NCBI GenBank assembly: GCA_028706795.1
Contig: JAQTVK010000039.1
Span: 1-7,771 of the forward strand
DNA from: Candidatus Omnitrophota bacterium
GTDB lineage: Bacteria; Omnitrophota; Gorgyraeia; Pluralincolimonadales; Pluralincolimonadaceae
Length of the DNA stretch: 7,771 nucleotides
Direction of reading: 5' to 3'
The position numbers and the translations under genes are program-made. Position 1 is the stretch's first letter, and each line of letters begins with the position of its first letter. The notes beneath the pieces were generated by a model. That model had not been told where the DNA came from. It saw only the letters and a program-made list of their open reading frames with translations, and made no database searches. Shown here piece after piece: positions 4,342-7,771 of the stretch.

Positions 4342-6471
4342 ATGAAGAAGGCTAAAGAAGAGAAGAAAACGGAAGTAAAGAAGAAGCCTGTCAAGGCGGC
4401 GGCTAAACCAAAGACTGCTGTTAAAAAAGCCAAACCCGCGGTTCCGGCCAAGGCAAAAAAAGTTGTTAAGGCCAAGGTCGAAGTCAAGGCCGCGGTACCT
4501 AAAACTGAGATTAAGAAGGTACCGGCGGTAAAACCCGAGATAAAAGTTGCGCCGAAGCCGGAAATTAAGCCTGTTCCGGTGCCACCTAAAGTCGAGGCAA
4601 AACCGGTCCCTAAGCCGGCCCCGAAGCCCGATGTGAAACCGGCCGCGAAACCTGAAGTGAAAACTCCGGTCACGCCTCCAGCTCCGCCTGCACCCCCGGC
4701 TCCTCCGGTCAAAAAAGAACCTGTAAAGATAGAGTGCAGATTCCCCATAACCATAAAAGACCTCGCCGTGAAATTGAACGCCAGGCCGAATGAGCTTATA
4801 ATGAAGCTGATGAAACTAAAGGTCATGGCTACGATAAACCAGGCGGTCGACTATGACGTGGCGAGCCTTATCGCCGCCGATTACGGATTTATATTCGAGA
4901 AGCCGTTGACGCAGGAAGAGGAATTGACAAAGGCGCTCGATGTCGAGGACAAGGCCAAATTGGTCTTCCGCGCCCCTGTCGTTACGTTGATGGGCCACGT
5001 CGACCACGGCAAGACGTCGTTGCTCGACGCGATCAGGAAGAGCCGCGTCACCGAACAGGAGTCAGGCGGGATCACCCAGCATATCGGCGCGTATGAAGTC
5101 GCCGTAGGCAAGGGCCATATAACGTTCCTGGATACTCCGGGCCACGAGGCATTCACCTCGATGAGGGCCCGCGGCGCGCAGGCGACCGATATCGTAATTT
5201 TAGTCGTCGCGGCAGATGACGGCGTCATGCCCCAGACGAAAGAAGCCATAGACCACGCGCGCGCGGCCGGAGTGCCGTTAGTCGTCGCGATGAATAAAAT
5301 AGATAAACCCGAAGCGAACCCTGACAAGGTCAAGAAGCAGCTGATGGATATCGGGCTTATGACCGAGGACTGGGGCGGCAAGACGATAGCCGTCGGCGTC
5401 TCGGCGAAGACCGGCAAGGGTATAGATGAGCTCTTAGAGATGCTGTTGCTTGAATCCGAGATGCTCGAGCTTAAAGCCGACCCGACGAGGGCAGCTAAAG
5501 GTGTTGTCATCGAGGGAAGGTTATCGAAGGGCGGCAGCCCAATCGCGACCGTCCTCGTCCAAAAAGGGACGCTGCGTCCCGGTGATACCGTCGTCGCGGG
5601 ACAGCATTACGGCAAGGTAAGGGCGATGATAAACGACCTCGGCCACAGGATAAATGAAGCCCCGCCTTCAAAACCGGTAGAGATATTGGGCCTGGCCGGC
5701 GTACCCGAGGCCGGCGATGTCTTCTTCGTCGTAGCCGACGAGAAGGCCGCCAGGGAGATAGTAAACAGGCGCCTGGATGTCGCGAAAGCTGCGCACCTGC
5801 AGCCCGTTAAGAGGATAACCCTCGAGGAACTTTCCCAGCAGGTCAAGGAAGGGAAAGCCAAGGAACTCAAAGTGATCCTCAAGGCGGACGTGCAGGGTTC
5901 AGCCGAGGCGCTCGAGCAATCGATCAAGAACCTCGAGACGAAAGACATAAAACTTGATGTCATACATTCCGCGGTCGGCAGCATAAACGAATCGGATATA
6001 ATGCTTGCCGCGGCTTCGAACGCTATCATAATCGGCTTCCACGTCGACCTTACGCCCGAGGCCGCGCCGAAGGCGAAACTCGAGGAAGTCGATGTCAGGT
6101 TATACAGGATAATCTACGAGGCGATCAACGACGTAAAGAGCGCCATGGAAGGTATGCTCGAGCCGACGATCTCCGAAGTTTTTATGGGCCGCGCCGACGT
6201 CAGGCAGGTCTTCAAGGTCACCAAGGCCGGGACGATAGCCGGCTGCTTCCTTGCCAAGGGCAAAGCGATAAGGGGCGCATTGTGCCGCCTCTGGAGGGGC
6301 AAGGATAAGGTCTACGAGGGCAGGATCGGCTCATTGAAGCGGTTTAAAGACGACGTCAAGGAAGTCGCCGAAGGTTTCGAGTGCGGCATATCCCTCGATA
6401 ACTTCAGTAACATAACTGCCGGCGACGTGATAGAGATATACGAGTTGAAAAAAACAGCGAGGAAATTGTAA
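4342..6471 (+). CDS. infB: Translation initiation factor IF-2
   Basis: IF-2 is the GTPase that brings initiator fMet-tRNA to the 30S subunit and promotes subunit joining. It has 709 residues. Residues 1-128 are a Lys/Ala/Pro/Val-rich, presumably disordered extension with degenerate KPE(I/V)K units and a Pro-rich APPAPPAPP stretch. The IF2 N-terminal-type helical domain is at about 130-186. The G domain (about 210-372) has all motifs: G1 GHVDHGKT 218-225, G2 SGGITQHIGA 241-250, G3 DTPGHE 264-269, G4 NKID 318-321 and G5 SAK 354-356. Domain II (about 385-475), domain III (about 500-595) and the fMet-tRNA-binding C-terminal domain (about 610-705, ending RFKDDVKEVAEGFECGISL...GDVIEIYE) follow. The ATG lies 3 bases after the nusA stop without a well-placed Shine-Dalgarno site, so coupling to nusA translation is likely. 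Nothing essential seems missing. Confidence 0.98.
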   Translation: MKKAKEEKKTEVKKKPVKAAAKPKTAVKKAKPAVPAKAKKVVKAKVEVKAAVPKTEIKKVPAVKPEIKVAPKPEIKPVPVPPKVEAKPVPKPAPKPDVKPAAKPEVKTPVTPPAPPAPPAPPVKKEPVKIECRFPITIKDLAVKLNARPNELIMKLMKLKVMATINQAVDYDVASLIAADYGFIFEKPLTQEEELTKALDVEDKAKLVFRAPVVTLMGHVDHGKTSLLDAIRKSRVTEQESGGITQHIGAYEVAVGKGHITFLDTPGHEAFTSMRARGAQATDIVILVVAADDGVMPQTKEAIDHARAAGVPLVVAMNKIDKPEANPDKVKKQLMDIGLMTEDWGGKTIAVGVSAKTGKGIDELLEMLLLESEMLELKADPTRAAKGVVIEGRLSKGGSPIATVLVQKGTLRPGDTVVAGQHYGKVRAMINDLGHRINEAPPSKPVEILGLAGVPEAGDVFFVVADEKAAREIVNRRLDVAKAAHLQPVKRITLEELSQQVKEGKAKELKVILKADVQGSAEALEQSIKNLETKDIKLDVIHSAVGSINESDIMLAAASNAIIIGFHVDLTPEAAPKAKLEEVDVRLYRIIYEAINDVKSAMEGMLEPTISEVFMGRADVRQVFKVTKAGTIAGCFLAKGKAIRGALCRLWRGKDKVYEGRIGSLKRFKDDVKEVAEGFECGISLDNFSNITAGDVIEIYELKKTARKL

Positions 6472-6473
6472 GG

Positions 6474-7454
6474 ATGAAGAAACGCATCTTAAGCGGCATG
6501 CGCCCGACCGGGAAGCTGCATCTAGGCCACCTGGCAGGCGCGCTTAAGAACTGGGTCGAGATGCAGGAGAAGTATGACTGCTTCTACATGGTCGCGGATT
6601 ACCACGCGCTCATGAGCGAATACGCCGATCCGTCCGCGATGAAAGAGAATGCGATAGATAACGTCGCGGATTTTCTCGCGTGCGGCCTCGATCCCGACAG
6701 GTCGGTGATCTTCGTGCAATCGCATGTGCCGGAACATCTCGAATTGGATATGATACTCTCGGCGATAACGCCGTTATCGTGGCTCGAGCGCTGCCCGACA
6801 TATAAGGAGCAGCTGAGGGAAGTCGTGGGAAGGGATCTCGCGACATACGGGTTCCTCGGATACCCTGTCTTGCAGGCGGCCGACATTTTGATATATAAAG
6901 CAAATGCGGTCCCTGTGGGCGAGGACCAGTTGCCTCACCTCGAGCTCACGAGGGAGATAGCGCGCAGGTTCCATCATTTATACAAGAAGGAGATATTCCC
7001 CGAACCCGAGGCGATAATGACGACGACGCCGAGGCTGCTGGGCGTAGACAACAGGAAGATGTCGAAGAGCTACGGCAACGCGGTCAACCTCTCGGACTCC
7101 CCGGAAGAGGTAAAGAAGAAGATAAAGTCGATGATAACCGATCCTCAGAGGATAAAGAAGGATGACCCGGGCCATCCCGACATATGCAACGTATATTCGT
7201 ATTATAAATTCTTCTTCCCCGGCGAGATCGGCAACCTTTCGGATGAATGCAAGGCCGGCAGGATCGGCTGTGTCGAGGACAAGGGCAAGCTTGCGGACTG
7301 CATAGTCGAGCTCCTGAGGCCCATACAGGAAAAACGCAATAAACTTATTAAAGACAGGAAAGGGCTTGAAGCCGTTCTTGAGAAAGGCGGCAAGAAAGCC
7401 CGTGAATTCGCCCGCGGCACGATGGAAGAGGTTAAGAAGGCAGTCGGTATATGA
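6474..7454 (+). CDS. trpS: Tryptophanyl-tRNA synthetase
   Basis: TrpRS charges tRNA-Trp and is a dimeric class I synthetase of the cytoplasm. Its 326 residues match the usual compact bacterial form (about 320-340). The N-terminus ILSGMRPTGKLHLGHLAGALKNW carries the HIGH motif as HLGH (16-19). YPVLQAADILIY (130-141) and VPVGEDQLPHLELTREIARRF (about 147-166) are typical of the Trp/adenylate site, and KMSKS is at 195-199. The C-terminal helical part ends RGTMEEVKKAVGI. The ATG lies 2 bases after the infB stop, with GAGGAA about 9 bases upstream inside infB. The 3' end overlaps the scpA start as ATGA. Its place directly after infB, where rbfA is more common, is noteworthy. Confidence 0.97.
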   Translation: MKKRILSGMRPTGKLHLGHLAGALKNWVEMQEKYDCFYMVADYHALMSEYADPSAMKENAIDNVADFLACGLDPDRSVIFVQSHVPEHLELDMILSAITPLSWLERCPTYKEQLREVVGRDLATYGFLGYPVLQAADILIYKANAVPVGEDQLPHLELTREIARRFHHLYKKEIFPEPEAIMTTTPRLLGVDNRKMSKSYGNAVNLSDSPEEVKKKIKSMITDPQRIKKDDPGHPDICNVYSYYKFFFPGEIGNLSDECKAGRIGCVEDKGKLADCIVELLRPIQEKRNKLIKDRKGLEAVLEKGGKKAREFARGTMEEVKKAVGI

Positions 7455-7771
7455 CGTATAAGGTAAAACTCGACGTATTTGAAGGCCCGCTCGACCTTCT
7501 GCTTTATCTTATAAAAAAAGAAGAAGCCGACATCTTTGATATCCCGATCGCGAAGATCACCGAGCAGTACCTCCAGTACATCGAGTACATGAAATTGCTG
7601 GACCTTAACATCGCCGGCGAATTTATCGTGATGGCCGCGACATTGATGCACATCAAGTCGCGCCTCCTGTTGCCGCCGGATGAGCAGCCGCCGCTCGAAG
7701 AGGAAGAAGAGGACCCGCGCGCAGAGCTCGTGCGCAGGCTCATCGAATATAAGAAGTTCAAGGAAGCGGCC
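7451..7771 (+). CDS. scpA: Segregation and condensation protein A, N-terminal part (3' end outside window)
   Basis: ScpA is the kleisin that bridges the SMC ATPase heads in the chromosome-condensing SMC-ScpA-ScpB complex. The frame is open to the end of the window, giving 107 residues. The start reads MTYKVKLDVFEGPLDLLLYL and continues with IKKEEADIFDIPIAKITEQYLQYIEYMKLLDL, the hallmark N-terminal kleisin helices that contact the SMC neck. AGEFIVMAATLMHIKSRLLLPP follows (about 55-76), then an acidic Glu-rich linker (about 83-88) and RAELVRRLIEYKKFKEAA. The close match to Bacillus-type ScpA fixes ATG 7451, which overlaps the trpS stop by ATGA. An AAGAAGG ribosome binding site sits 10 bases upstream inside trpS. 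scpB would be expected downstream. Confidence 0.95.
   Translation, partial: MTYKVKLDVFEGPLDLLLYLIKKEEADIFDIPIAKITEQYLQYIEYMKLLDLNIAGEFIVMAATLMHIKSRLLLPPDEQPPLEEEEEDPRAELVRRLIEYKKFKEAA

Noticed and set aside
3441..4826. 461-codon open frame on the - strand across nusA and infB
   Set aside because: It is entirely antisense to two certain genes. Its Gly/Ala/Thr/Phe-rich sequence mirrors the Lys/Pro/Ala codons of the sense strand, and it has no family pattern. It is open because the sense genes rarely use TTA, CTA and TCA codons in that register.
4881..5510. Long - strand open frame inside infB
   Set aside because: It is antisense to the conserved G domain of IF-2, with Ser/Thr/Ala-rich shadow composition and no supporting start signal.
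7202..7761. - strand open frames over the trpS and scpA region
   Set aside because: They overlap two confidently identified genes; the Ser- and Phe-rich stretches are complements of Glu- and Lys-rich codons.
1..7771. CRISPR arrays, tRNA or rRNA genes, insertion sequences, attachment sites
   Set aside because: I saw no regularly spaced direct repeats, cloverleaf-like segments, transposase reading frames or terminal inverted repeats. The initiator tRNA found upstream of rimP in E. coli is absent from the 2537-2669 gap.

Overview
The window looks like chromosomal housekeeping DNA from a bacterium. It is mostly GC-rich, with frequent ATA (Ile) and AGG (Arg) codons. All confident genes lie on the + strand. 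The gene content (bacterial ProRS, RimP, NusA with a helix-hairpin-helix tail, IF-2, TrpRS, ScpA), the codon habit and the small membrane proteins suggest an uncultured lineage such as Omnitrophota (candidate phylum OP3). That placement is inference from memory of similar sequences and was not tested.

Layout: (1) 1-506 is the 3' end of proS. (2) 507-2536 is an accessory block. It holds an A+T-rich two-helix membrane protein (540-797), a 28-codon relic that resembles the beginning of an HNH-endonuclease-type protein (811-897), a sigma70-like promoter, and a tight three-gene set: two small polytopic membrane proteins (936-1217, 1227-1610) and an alpha/beta hydrolase (1607-2536) whose start overlaps the preceding stop. 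(3) 2537-2669 is a leader with a near-consensus promoter, a hairpin that could act as an antiterminator, an intrinsic terminator and a 12-bp palindrome. (4) 2670-6471 is the rimP-nusA-infB operon for ribosome maturation, transcription elongation/termination and translation initiation. (5) 6474-7771 continues with trpS and the 5' part of scpA, joined by an ATGA stop/start overlap.

In many bacteria proS lies just upstream of the rimP-nusA-infB group (in Bacillus only polC intervenes), so the accessory block looks like an insertion into a conserved neighbourhood. The most interesting signal is the leader upstream of rimP. A strong promoter is followed within about 60 nt by a terminator whose 5' arm can instead pair with upstream sequence, and the operon it controls encodes NusA, a factor that itself affects hairpin-dependent termination. 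The NusA here also appears to lack about 30 residues of its N-terminal, RNA-polymerase-binding domain. I saw no CRISPR array, tRNA, rRNA or complete mobile element. There is no convincing novel defence-type system; the closest candidate for an undescribed unit is the 936-2536 membrane-protein/hydrolase operon.
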